64,000 bases of DNA from Prosopocoilus inquinatus (GCA_036172665.1 CM069873.1:36136001-36200000); one strand, 5' to 3'; counted from the stretch's first letter, positions 1 through 12,071 are shown. Translations and numbers: made by a program. The notes: generated by a model from the letters alone, not told the origin.

Positions 1-149
1 ACACGTATTAGCGTTGTTCCTGTGATGTATCTAATCGATCCTTACTCATCTATCATGTTATTTGACGTTTGGATGGACTCCAGTAACTCTGATGTGAGGT
101 ACAAAGTTTTCGGACGCAGCAGAAGCTGGAAATAGTTTTAAATGAAACA
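1..149 (+). repeat. Reference monomer of the satellite
   Basis: This first full monomer defines the numbering used here. Diagnostic variable positions are: 5-6 (GC, GT or CC before ATTA); 11 (G, C or A after ATTA); 36 (ATCGAT, ATGGAT or ATAGAT, so a ClaI-type or BamHI-type site is gained or lost); 45-49 (CTCATC, CTTATC, TTTATC or CTTAGC); 65 (TTGACG or TTGGCG); 71-72 (TTTCGATGG, TTTGGATGG or TTTGAATGG); 80 (CTCCAG or CTCTAG); 91 (GATGTG or AATGTG); about 102-111 (CAAAGTTTTC, CAAAGTTCTC, GAAGTTTTTG or GAAATTTTC); 122-125 (GAAGC, GGAGC, GAAAC or GAATC); and 140-144 (AAACG, AAATG, GAACG, AATCG or AAAAG). Combinations of these define the higher-order repeats. No reading frame stays open through it, and since 149 is not a multiple of three the frame shifts in each copy. 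Confidence 0.95.
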
Positions 150-1039
150 ACACCCATTAGCGTTGTTCCTGTGATGTATCTAATGGATCCTTACTCATCT
201 ACTATGTTATTTGACGTTTCGATGGACTCTAGTAACTCTGATGTGAGATACGAAATTTTCGATCGTAGCAGAATCTGGAAATAGTTTTAAATGAAACAAC
301 ACGTATTAGCGTTGTTCCTGTGATGTATCTAATCGATCCTTACTCATCTATCATGTTATTTGACGTTTGGATGGACTCCAGTAACTCTGATGTGAGGTAC
401 AAAGTTTTCGGACGCAGCAGAAGCTGGAAATAGTTTTAAATGAAACAACACCCATTAGCGTTGTTCCTGTGATGTATCTAATGGATCCTTACTCATCTAT
501 CATGTTATTTGACGTTTCGATGGACTCTAGTAACTCTGATGTGAGATACGAAGTTTTTGGACGCAGCAGGAGCTGGAAATAGTTTTAAACGAAACAACAC
601 GTATTAGCGTTGTTCCTGTGATGTATCTAATCGATCCTTACTCATCTATCATGTTATTTGACGTTTGGATGGACTCCAGTAACTCTGATGTGAGATACAA
701 TGTTCTCGGACGCAGCAGAAGCTGGAAATAGTTTTGAACGAAACAACACGTATTAGCGTTGTTCCTGTGATGTATCTAATCGATCCTTACTCATCTATCA
801 TGTTATTTGACGTTTGGATGGACTCCAGTAACTCTGATGTGAGGTACAAAGTTTTCGGACGCAGCAGAAGCTGGAAATAGTTTTAAATGAAACAACACGC
901 ATTAGCGTTGTTCCTGTGATGTATCTAATGGATCCTTACTCATCTATCATGTTATTTGACGTTTCGATGGACTCTAGTAACTCTGATGTGAGATACGAAG
1001 TTTTTGGATGCAGCAGGAGCTGGAAATAGTTTTATACGA

Positions 1040-1061
1040 AACAACACGCATTAGCGTTGTT
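1040..1061. other. Monomer dyad (hairpin/cruciform-prone element), example copy
   Basis: ACGC-ATTA-GCGT forms a perfect 4-bp stem around an ATTA loop. It is flanked by AACA on the left and TGTT on the right, which are complementary, with a 2-base AC bulge on the left arm. The element spans the monomer boundary (monomer positions 146-149 and 1-18) and recurs about every 149 bp across the array. Many monomers have ACGT-ATTA-GCGT, in which one stem pair becomes T opposite G. One family has ACGT-ATTA-ACGT, which restores full pairing. Short dyads are known to be common in centromeric satellites of several species; a function here is inference. Confidence 0.6.
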
Positions 1062-2225
1062 CCTGTGATGTATCTAATCGATCCTTACTCATCTATCATG
1101 TTATTTGACGTTTCGATGGACACCAGTAACTCTAATGTGAGATACGAAATTTTCGGACGCAGCAGGAGCTGGAAATAGTTTTAAACGAAACAACACGCAT
1201 TAGCGTTGTTCCTGTGATTTATCTAATCGATCCTTACTCATCTATCATGTTATTTGACGTTTGAATGGACTCCAGTAACTCTGATGTGAGATACAAAGTT
1301 CTCGGACGCAGCAGAAGCTGGAAATAGTTTTGAACGAAACAACACGTATTAGCGTTGTTCCTGTGATGTATCTAATCGATCCTTACTTATCTACTATGTT
1401 ATTTGACGTTTCGATGGACTCCAGTAACTCTGCTGTGAGAGACGAAATTTTCGAACGCAGCAGAATCTGGAAATAGTTTTAAGTGAAACAACACGCATTA
1501 GCGTTGTTCCTGTGATGTATCTAATCGATCCTTACTCATCTATCATGTTATTTGACGTTTGGATGGACTCCAGTTCCTCTGATGTGAGATAAAAAGTTCT
1601 CGGACGCAGCAGAAGCTGGAAATAGTTTTAAACGAAACAACACGCATTAGCGTTGTTCCTGTGATGTATCTAATCGATCCTTACTCACCTATCATGTTAT
1701 TTGACGTTTCGATGGACTCTAGTAACTCTGATGTGAGATACGAAGTTTTTGGACGCAGCAGGAGCTGGAAATAGTTTTAAACGAAACAACACGTATTAGC
1801 GTTGTTCCTGTGATGTATCTAATCGATCCTTACTCATCTATCATGTTATTTGACGTTTGGATGGACTCCAGTTCCTCTGATGTGAGATAAAAAGTTCTCG
1901 GACGCAGCAGAAGCTGGAAATAGTTTTAAACGAAACAACACGCATTATCGTTGTTCCTGTGATGTATCTAATCGATCCTTACTCATCTATCATGTTATTT
2001 GGCGTTTCGATGGACTCCAGTAACTCTGATGTGAGATACGAAGTTTTTGGACGCAGCAGAAACTGGAAATAGTTTTAAATGAAACAACACGCATTAGCGT
2101 TGTTCCTGTGATGTATCTAATGGATCCTTACCATCTATCATGTCATTTGACGTTTCGATGGACTCTAGTAACTCTGATGTGAGATACGAAGTTTTTGGAC
2201 GCAGCAGGAGCTGGAAATAGTTTTA

Positions 2226-3566
2226 AACGAAACAACACGTATTAGCGTTGTTCCTGTGATGTATCTAATCGATCCTTACTCATCTATCATGTTATTTGAC
2301 GTTTGGATGGACTCCAGTAACTCTGATGTGAGATACAATGTTCTCGGACGCAGCAGAAGCTGGAAATAGTTTTAAACGAAACAACACGCATTACCGTTGT
2401 TCCTGTGATGTATCTAATCGATCCTTACTCATCTATCATGTTATTTGGCGTCTCGATGGACTCCAGTAACTCTGATGTGAGATACAAAGTTTTCGGACGC
2501 AGCAGAAGCTGGAAATAGTTTTAATCGAAACAACACGCATTAGCGTTGTTCCTGTGATGTATCTAATCGATCCTTACTCATCTATCATGTTATTTGACGT
2601 TTGGATGGACTCCAGTAGCTCTGATGTGAGATACAAAGTTCTCGGACGCAGCAGAAGCTGGAAATAGTTTTGAACGAAACAAAACGTATTAGCGTTGTTC
2701 CTGTGATGTATCTGATCGATCCTTACTTATCTACTATGTTATTTGACGTTTCGATGGACTCTAGTAACTCTGATGTGAGATACGAAATTTTCGATCGTAG
2801 CAGAATCTGGAAATAGTTTTAAATGAAACAACACGTATTAGCGTTGTTCCTGTGATGTATCTAATCGATCCTTACTCATCTATCATGTTATTTGACGTTT
2901 GGATGGACTCCAGTAACTCTGATGTGAGGTACAAAGTTTTCGGACGCAGCAGAAGCTGGAAATAGTTTTAAATGAAACAACACCCATTAGCGTTGTTCCT
3001 GTGATGTATCTAATGGATCCTTACTCATCTACTATGTTATTTGACGTTTCGATGGACTCTAGTAACTCTGATGTGAGATACGAAATTTTCGATCGTAGCA
3101 GAATCTGGAAATAGTTTTAAATGAAACAACACGTATTAGCGTTGTTCCTGTGATATATCTAATCGATCCTTACTCATCTATCATGTTATTTGACGTTTGG
3201 ATGGACTCCAGTAACTCTGATGTGAGGTACAAAGTTTTCGGACGCAGCAGAAGCTGGAAATAGTTTTAAATGAAACAACACCCATTAGCGTTGTTCCTGT
3301 GATGTATCTAATGGATCCTTACTCATCTATCATGTTATTTGACGTTTCGATGGACTCTAGTAACTCTGATGTGAGATACGAAGTTTTTGGACGCAGCAGG
3401 AGCTGGAAATAGTTTTAAACGAAACAACACGTATTAGCGTTGTTCCTGTGATGTATCTAATCGATCCTTACTCATCTATCATGTTATTTGACGTTTGGAT
3501 GGACTCCAGTAACTCTGATGTGAGATACAATGTTCTCGGACGCAGCAGAAGCTGGAAATAGTTTTG
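2226..3566 (+). repeat. 9-monomer tandem duplication in zone I, copy 1 (1341 bp)
   Basis: From 2226 to about 3670 the sequence matches 3567 to about 5011 at an offset of 1341 bp (9 x 149). The rare CATTACCG monomer, for example, lies at 2387 and 3728. The repeat explains why the start of the 28-mer appears at 2831 and again at 4172. The first monomer of the second copy differs slightly (AGTTGG and AATAATTTT near 3700-3712). Confidence 0.8.
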
Positions 3567-4907
3567 AACGAAACAACACGTATTAGCGTTGTTCCTGTGA
3601 TGTATCTAATCGATCCTTACTCATCTATCATGTTATTTGACGTTTGGATGGACTCCAGTAACTCTGATGTGAGATACAATGTTCTCGGACGCAGCAGAAG
3701 TTGGAAATAATTTTAAACGAAACAACACGCATTACCGTTGTTCCTGTGATGTATCTAATCGATCCTTACTCATCTATCATGTTATTTGGCGTCTCGATGG
3801 ACTCCAGTAACTCTGATGTGAGATACAAAGTTTTCGGACGCAGCAGAAGCTGGAAATAGTTTTAATCGAAACAACACGCATTAGCGTTGTTCCTGTGATG
3901 TATCTAATCGATCCTTACTCATCTATCATGTTATTTGACGTTTGGATGGACTCCAGTAGCTCTGATGTGAGATACAAAGTTCTCGGACGCAGCAGAAGCT
4001 GGAAATAGTTTTGAACGAAACAAAACGTATTAGCGTTGTTCCTGTGATGTATCTGATCGCTCCTTACTTATCTACTATGTTATTTGACGTTTCGATGGAC
4101 TCTAGTAACTCTGATGTGAGATACGAAATTTTCGATCGTAGCAGAATCTGGAAATAGTTTTAAATGAAACAACACGTATTAGCGTTGTTCCTGTGATGTA
4201 TCTAATCGATCCTTACTCATCTATCATGTTATTTGACGTTTGGATGGACTCCAGTAACTCTGATGTGAGGTACAAAGTTTTCGGACGCAGCAGAAGCTGG
4301 AAATAGTTTTAAATGAAACAACACCCATTAGCGTTGTTCCTGTGATGTATCTAATGGATCCTTACTCATCTACTATGTTATTTGACGTTTCGATGGACTC
4401 TAGTAACTCTGATGTGAGATACGAAATTTTCGATCGTAGCAGAATCTGGAAATAGTTTTAAATGAAACAACACGTATTAGCGTTGTTCCTGTGATGTATC
4501 TAATCGATCCTTACTCATCTATCATGTTATTTGACGTTTGGATGGACTCCAGTAACTCTGATGTGAGGTACAAAGTTTTCGGACGCAGCAGAAGCTGGAA
4601 ATAGTTTTAAATGAAACAACACCCATTAGCGTTGTTCCTGTGATGTATCTAATGGATCCTTACTCATCTATCATGTTATTTGACGTTTCGATGGACTCTA
4701 GTAACTCTGATGTGAGATACGAAGTTTTTGGACGCAGCAGGAGCTGGAAATAGTTTTAAACGAAACAACACGTATTAGCGTTGTTCCTGTGATGTATCTA
4801 ATCGATCCTTACTCATCTATCATGTTATTTGACGTTTGGATGGACTCCAGTAACTCTGATGTGAGATACAATGTTCTCGGACGCAGCAGAAGCTGGAAAT
4901 AGTTTTG
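3567..4907 (+). repeat. 9-monomer tandem duplication in zone I, copy 2
   Basis: This is the second copy of the 1341-bp block. It shares the CATTACCG, AATCG-linked TAGCTCTG and AAAACGTATT monomers with copy 1, in the same order. It differs by GATGTATC where copy 1 has GATATATC at 3152, and by the private base at 4060. The match breaks down near 5011, where GAGGTAC replaces GAGATACAATG. Confidence 0.78.
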
Positions 4908-7810
4908 AACGAAACAACACGTATTAGCGTTGTTCCTGTGATGTATCTAATCGATCCTTACTCATCTATCATGTTATTTGACGTTTGGATGGACTCCAGT
5001 AACTCTGATGTGAGGTACAAAGTTTTCGGACGCAGCAGAAGCTGGAAATAGTTTTAAATGAAACAACACGCATTAGCGTTGTTCCTGTGATGTATCTAAT
5101 GGATCCTTACTCATCTATCATGTTATTTGACGTTTCGATGGACTCTAGTAACTCTGATGTGAGATACGAAGTTTTTGGATGCAGCAGGAGCTGGAAATAG
5201 TTTTATACGAAACAACACGCATTAGCGTTGTTCCTGTGATGTATCTAATCGATCCTTACTCATCTATCATGTTATTTGACGTTTCGATGGACACCAGTAA
5301 CTCTAATGTGAGATACGAAATTTTCGGACGCAGCAGGAGCTGGAAATAGTTTTAAACGAAACAACACGCATTAGCGTTGTTCCTGTGATTTATCTAATCG
5401 ATCCTTACTCATCTATCATGTTATTTGACGTTTGAATGGACTCCAGTAACTCTGATGTGAGATACAAAGTTCTCGGACGCAGCAGAAGCTGGAAATAGTT
5501 TTGAACGAAACAACACGTATTAGCGTTGTTCCTGTGATGTATCTAATCGATCCTTACTTATCTACTATGTTATTTGACGTTTCGATGGACTCCAGTAACT
5601 CTGCTGTGAGAGACGAAATTTTCGAACGCAGCAGAATCTGGAAATAGTTTTAAGTGAAACAACACGCATTAGCGTTGTTCCTGTGATGTATCTAATCGAT
5701 CCTTACTCATCTATCATGTTATTTGACGTTTGGATGGACTCCAGTTCCTCTGATGTGAGATAAAAAGTTCTCGGACGCAGCAGAAGCTGGAAATAGTTTT
5801 AAACGAAACAACACGCATTAGCGTTGTTCCTGTGATGTATCTAATCGATCCTTACTCACCTATCATGTTATTTGACGTTTCGATGGACTCTAGTAACTCT
5901 GATGTGAGATACGAAGTTTTTGGACGCAGCAGGAGCTGGAAATAGTTTTAAACGAAACAACACGTATTAGCGTTGTTCCTGTGATGTATCTAATCGATCC
6001 TTACTCATCTATCATGTTATTTGACGTTTGGATGGACTCCAGTTCCTCTGATGTGAGATAAAAAGTTCTCGGACGCAGCAGAAGCTGGAAATAGTTTTAA
6101 ACGAAACAACACGCATTATCGTTGTTCCTGTGATGTATCTAATCGATCCTTACTCATCTATCATGTTATTTGGCGTTTCGATGGACTCCAGTAACTCTGA
6201 TGTGAGATACGAAGTTTTTGGACGCAGCAGAAACTGGAAATAGTTTTAAATGAAACAACACGCATTAGCGTTGTTCCTGTGATGTATCTAATGGATCCTT
6301 ACCATCTATCATGTCATTTGACGTTTCGATGGACTCTAGTAACTCTGATGTGAGATACGAAGTTTTTGGACGCAGCAGGAGCTGGAAATAGTTTTAAACG
6401 AAACAACACGTATTAGCGTTGTTCCTGTGATGTATCTAATCGATCCTTACTCATCTATCATGTTATTTGACGTTTGGATGGACTCCAGTAACTCTGATGT
6501 GAGATACAATGTTCTCGGACGCAGCAGAAGCTGGAAATAGTTTTAAACGAAACAACACGCATTACCGTTGTTCCTGTGATGTATCTAATCGATCCTTACT
6601 CATCTATCATGTTATTTGGCGTCTCGATGGACTCCAGTAACTCTGATGTGAGATACAAAGTTTTCGGACGCAGCAGAAGCTGGAAATAGTTTTAATCGAA
6701 ACAACACGCATTAGCGTTGTTCCTGTGATGTATCTAATCGATCCTTACTCATCTATCATGTTATTTGACGTTTGGATGGACTCCAGTAGCTCTGATGTGA
6801 GATACAAAGTTCTCGGACGCAGCAGAAGCTGGAAATAGTTTTGAACGAAACAAAACGTATTAGCGTTGTTCCTGTGATGTATCTGATCGATCCTTACTTA
6901 TCTACTATGTTATTTGACGTTTCGATGGACTCTAGTAACTCTGATGTGAGATACGAAATTTTCGATCGTAGCAGAATCTGGAAATAGTTTTAAATGAAAC
7001 AACACGTATTAGCGTTGTTCCTGTGATGTATCTAATCGATCCTTACTCATCTATCATGTTATTTGACGTTTGGATGGACTCCAGTAACTCTGATGTGAGG
7101 TACAAAGTTTTCGGACGCAGCAGAAGCTGGAAATAGTTTTAAATGAAACAACACCCATTAGCGTTGTTCCTGTGATGTATCTAATGGATCCTTACTCATC
7201 TACTATGTTATTTGACGTTTCGATGGACTCTAGTAACTCTGATGTGAGATACGAAATTTTCGATCGTAGCAGAATCTGGAAATAGTTTTAAATGAAACAA
7301 CACGTATTAGCGTTGTTCCTGTGATATATCTAATCGATCCTTACTCATCTATCATGTTATTTGACGTTTGGATGGACTCCAGTAACTCTGATGTGAGGTA
7401 CAAAGTTTTCGGACGCAGCAGAAGCTGGAAATAGTTTTAAATGAAACAACACCCATTAGCGTTGTTCCTGTGATGTATCTAATGGATCCTTACTCATCTA
7501 TCATGTTATTTGACGTTTCGATGGACTCTAGTAACTCTGATGTGAGATACGAAGTTTTTGGACGCAGCAGGAGCTGGAAATAGTTTTAAACGAAACAACA
7601 CGTATTAGCGTTGTTCCTGTGATGTATCTAATCGATCCTTACTCATCTATCATGTTATTTGACGTTTGGATGGACTCCAGTAACTCTGATGTGAGATACA
7701 ATGTTCTCGGACGCAGCAGAAGCTGGAAATAGTTTTGAACGAAACAACACGTATTAGCGTTGTTCCTGTGATGTATCTAATCGATCCTTACTCATCTATC
7801 ATGTTATTTG
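4172..7810 (+). repeat. Zone I higher-order repeat, 28 monomers, copy 2 (incomplete)
   Basis: Bases 4172-7810 correspond to 1-3639 at a constant offset of 4171 bp. Both the TTACCATC deletion (near 6301) and the rare GATATATC variant (3152 and 7323) fall at exactly that offset. The copy ends inside a monomer: the first copy continues TTTGACGTTTGG while this one switches at about 7811 to TTTGGCGTCTCG. An abrupt switch within one monomer is what unequal crossing-over or gene conversion between misaligned monomers leaves behind. In the stretches I compared the two copies look almost identical. Confidence 0.86.
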
Positions 7811-9403
7811 GCGTCTCGATGGGCTCCAGTAACTCTGATGTGAGATACAAAATTTTCGGACGCAGCAGAAGCTGGAAATAGTTTTGAACGAAACAACACG
7901 TATTAGCGTTGTTCCTGTGATGTATCTAATCGATCCTTACTTAGCTACTATGTTATTTGACGTTTCGATGGACTCCAATAACTCTGATGTGAGATACAAA
8001 GTTTTCGGACGCAGCAGAAGCTGGAAATACTTTTAAACGAAACAACACGCATTAGCGTTGTTCCTGTGATGTATCTAATCGATCCTTACTCATCTATCAT
8101 TATATTTGACGTTTGGATGGACTACAGTAACTCTGATGTGAGATACAAAGTTTACGGACGCAGCAGAAGCTGGAAATAGTTTTAATCGAAACAACACGCA
8201 TTAGCGTTGTTCCTGTGATGTATCTAATCGATCCTTACTCATCTATCATGTTACTTGGCGTCTCGATAGACTCCAGTAACTCTGATGTGAGATACAAAGT
8301 TTTCGGACGCAGCAGAAGCTGGAAATAGTTTTAAACGAAACAACACGCATTAGCGTTGTTCCTGTGATGTATCTAATGGATCCTTACTCATCTATCATGT
8401 TATTTGGCGTTTCGATGGACTCCAGAAACTTTGATGTGAGATACGAAGTTCTCGGACGCAGCTGAAGCTGGAAATAGTTTTAAATGAAACAACACGTACT
8501 AGCGTTGTTCCTGTGATATATCTAATCGATCCTTACTCATCTATCATGTTATTTGACGTTTGGATGGACTCCAGTAACTCTGATGTGAGGTACAAAGTTT
8601 TCGGACGCAGCAGAAGCTGGAAATAGTTTTAAATGAAACTACACGCATTAGCGTTGTTCCTGTGATGTATCTAATGGATCCTTACTCATCTATCATGTTA
8701 TTTGACGTTTCGATGGACTCTAGTGTCTCTGATGTGAGATACGAAGTTTTTGGACGCAGCAGGAGCTGGAAATAGTTTTAAACGAAACAACACGTATTAG
8801 CGTTGTTCCTGTGATGTATCTAATCGATCCTTACTCATCTATCATGTTATTTGACGTTTGGATGGACTCCAGTAACTCTGATGTGAGATACAATGTTCAC
8901 GGACGCAGCAGAAGCTGGAAATAGTTTTGAACGAAACAACACGTATTAGCGTTGTTCCTGTGATGTATCTGATCGATCCTTACTCATCTATCATGTTATT
9001 TGACGTTTGGATGGACTCCAGTAACTCTGATGTGAGATACAAAGTTTTCGGACGCAGCAGAAGCTGGAAATAGTTTTAATCGAAACAACACGCATTAGCG
9101 TTGTTCCTGTGATGTATATAATCGATCCTTACTCATCTATCATGTTATTTGACGTTTGGATGGACTCCAGTAGCTCTGATGTGAGATACAAAGTTCTCGG
9201 ACGCAGCAGAAGCTGGAAATAGTTTTGAACGAAACAACGCGTATTAGCGTTGTTCCTGTGATGTATCTAATCGATCCTTACTTATCTACTATGTTATTTG
9301 ACGTTTGGATGGACTCCAGTAACTCTGATGTGAGATACAAAGTTTTCGGACGCAGCAGAAGCTGGAAATAGTTTTAAACGAAACAACACGCATTACCGTT
9401 GTT
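7811..9403 (+). repeat. Divergent, unduplicated monomer block in zone I
   Basis: About 10.7 monomers here match no other block in the window as an ordered series. They carry many private substitutions: GGGCTCC near 7831, AATACTTTT near 8027, TATATTTG near 8101, ACTACAG near 8131, TTTACGG near 8152, TTACTTGG near 8251, CCAGAAAC near 8424, CGTACTAGC near 8503, CTAGTGTCTC near 8721, GTTCACGG near 8895 and GTATATAATC near 9114. Spacing stays at 149 bp. The pattern fits an older part of the array that escaped the recent amplifications on either side. Confidence 0.7.
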
Positions 9404-10690
9404 CCTGTGATGTATCTAATCGATCCTTACTCATCTATCATGTTATTTGACGTTTGGATGGACTCCAGTAACTCTGATGTGAGGTACAAAGTTTTCGGAC
9501 GCAGCAGAAGCTGGAAATAGTTTTAAATGAAACAACACGCATTAGCGTTGTTCCTGTGATGTATCTAATGGATCCTTACTCATCTATCATGTTATTTGAC
9601 GTTTCGATGGACTCTAGTAACTCTGATGTGAGATACGAAGTTTTTGGACGCAGCAGGAGCTGGAAATAGTTTTATACGAAACAACACGCATTAGCGTTGT
9701 TCCTGTGATGTATCTAATCGATCCTTACTCATCTATCATGTTATTTGACGTTTCGATGGACACCAGTAACTCTAATGTGAGATACGAAATTTTCGGACGC
9801 AGCAGGAGCTGGAAATAGTTTTAAACGAAACAACACGCATTAGCGTTGTTCCTGTGATTTATCTAATCGATCCTTACTCATCTATCATGTTATTTGACGT
9901 TTGAATGGACTCCAGTAACTCTGATGTGAGATACAAAGTTCTCGGACGCAGCAGAAGCTGGAAATAGTTTTGAACGAAACAACACGTATTAGCGTTGTTC
10001 CTGTGATGTATCTAATCGATCCTTACTTATCTACTATGTTATTTGACGTTTCGATGGACTCCAGTAACTCTGATGTGAGAGACGAAATTTTCGAACGCAG
10101 CAGAATCTGGAAATAGTTTTAAGTGAAACAACACGCATTAGCGTTGTTCCTGTGATGTATCTAATCGATCCTTACTCATCTATCATGTTATTTGACGTTT
10201 GGATGGACTCCAGTTCCTCTGATGTGAGATAAAAAGTTCTCGGACGCAGCAGAAGCTGGAAATAGTTTTAAACGAAACAACACGCATTAGCGTTGTTCCT
10301 GTGATGTATCTAATCGATCCTTACTCACCTATCATGTTATTTGACGTTTCGATGGACTCTAGTAACTCTGATGTGAGATACGAAGTTTTTGGACGCAGCA
10401 GGAGCTGGAAATAGTTTTAAACGAAACAACACGTATTAGCGTTGTTCCTGTGATGTATCTAATCGATCCTTACTCATCTATCATGTTATTTGACGTTTGG
10501 ATGGACTCCAGACCTCTGATGTGAGATAAAAAGTTCTCGGACGCAGCAGAAGCTGGAAATAGTTTTAAACGAAACAACACGCATTTTCGTTGTTCCTGTG
10601 ATGTATCTAATCGATCCTTACTCATCTATCATGTTATTTGGCGTTTCGATGGACTCCAGTAACTCTGATGTGAGATACGAAGTTTTTGGA
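9404..10690 (+). repeat. Third partial copy of the zone I higher-order repeat
   Basis: This block matches 764-2051 (and 4935-6222) at an offset of 8640 bp. The rare TTTATACGAA linker, for instance, lies at 1031, 5202 and 9671. It differs at several points: CTCTGATG near 10069 where both earlier copies have CTCTGCTG, a 1-bp deletion near 10510 (CAGACCTC for CAGTTCCTC), and CATTTTCG near 10583 for CATTATCG. It is therefore an older relative than the two 4171-bp copies are of each other. The match ends near 10690, where zone II begins. Confidence 0.78.
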
Positions 10691-12071
10691 CGCAGCAGGA
10701 GCTGGAAATAGTTTTAAACGAAACAACACGCATTAGCGTTTTTCCTGTGATGTATCTAATAGATCCTTATTTATCTATCATGTTATTTGACGTTTCGATG
10801 GACTCTAGTAACTTTGATGTGAGATACGAAGTTTTTGGACGCAGCAGAAACTGGAAATAGTTTTAAATGAAACAACACGCATTAGCGTTGTTCCTGTGAT
10901 GTATCTAATGGATCCTTACCATCTATCATGTCATTTGACGTTTCGATGGACTCTAGTAACTCTGATGTGAGATACGAAGTTTTTGGACGCAGCAGGAGCT
11001 GGAAATAGTTTTAAACGAAACAACACGTATTAGCGTTGTTCCTGTGATGTATCTAATCGATCCTTACTCATCTATCATGTTATTTGACGTTTGGATGGAC
11101 TCCAGTAACTCTGATGTGAGATACAAAGTTTTCGGACGCAGCAGAAGCTGGAAATAGTTTTAAACGAAACAACACGTATTAGCGTTGTTCCTGTGATGTA
11201 TCTAATCGATCCTTACTCATCTATCATGTTATTTGACGTTTGGATGGACTCCAGTAACTCTGATGTGAGATACAATGTTCTCGGACGCAGCAGAAGCTGG
11301 AAATAGTTTTAAACGAAACAACACGCATTACCGTTGTTCCTGTGATGTATCTAATCGATCCTTACTCATCTATCATGTTATTTGGCGTCTCGATGGACTC
11401 CAGTAACTCTGATGTGAGATACAAAGTTTTCGGACGCAGCAGAAGCTGGAAATAGTTTTAATCGAAACAACACGCATTAGCGTTGTTCCTGTGATGTATC
11501 TAATCGATCCTTACTCATCTATCATGTTATTTGACGTTTGGATGGACTCCAGTAGCTCTGATGTGAGATACAAAGTTCTCGGACGCAGCAGAAGCTGGAA
11601 ATAGTTTTGAACGAAACAAAACGTATTAGCGTTGTTCCTGTGATGTATCTGATCGATCCTTACTTATCTACTATGTTATTTGACGTTTCGATGGACTCTA
11701 GTAACTCTGATGTGAGATACGAAATTTTCGATCGTAGCAGAATCTGGAAATAGTTTTAAATGAAACAACACGCATTAGCGTTGTTCCTGTGATGTATCTA
11801 ATCGATCCTTACTCATCTATCATGTTATTTGACGTTTGGATGGACTCCAGTAACTCTGATGTGAGATACAAAGTTCTCGGACGCAGCAGAAGCTGGAAAT
11901 AGTTTTGAACGAAACAACACGTATTAGCGTTGTTCCTGTGATGTATCTAATCGATCCTTACTCATCTTATCATGTTATTTGACGTTTCGATGGACTCCAG
12001 TAACTCTAATGTGAGATACGAAATTTTCGGAGGCAGCAGAAGCTGGAAATAGTTTTAAACGAAACAACACG
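10590..12071 (+). repeat. Zone II segment duplicated at +2981 bp, copy 1
   Basis: Bases 10590-12071 reappear at 13571-15052. The TTACCATC 1-bp deletion (10911 and 13892) and the CATCTTATC 1-bp insertion (11967 and 14948) both show the 2981-bp offset. The segment includes the paired monomers marked CGTTTTTCC with AATAGATCC and then AATGGATCC. After 12071 this copy continues GTATTAGCG while the other jumps to CATTACCG, marking a recombination junction. Confidence 0.8.

Larger units (their letters stand above)
1..4171 (+). repeat. Zone I higher-order repeat, 28 monomers, copy 1
   Basis: This 4171-bp unit (28 monomers, one carrying a 1-bp deletion) is followed directly by a second copy. The order of variant monomers from base 1 is repeated from 4172 with a fixed offset of 4171 bp. 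Zone I markers include GAGGTAC (for example near 97), CCCATTA monomers, the GATCGTAGC variant (near 262), a GATATATC variant at 3152 and the TTACCATC 1-bp deletion near 2131. The unit consists of a 19-monomer part (1-2830) and a 9-monomer part (2831-4171) whose start repeats the start of the 19-mer. A private A-to-C change at 4060 is the one substitution I noticed in the 9-mer relative to its relatives at 2719 and 6890. Confidence 0.88.

Noticed and set aside
36..44. Regulatory meaning of the ATCGAT / ATGGAT / ATAGAT polymorphism
   Set aside because: The hexamer is a restriction-type palindrome in most monomers, but the variants segregate with monomer lineage like other neutral diagnostic sites. 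Nothing ties it to a binding site.
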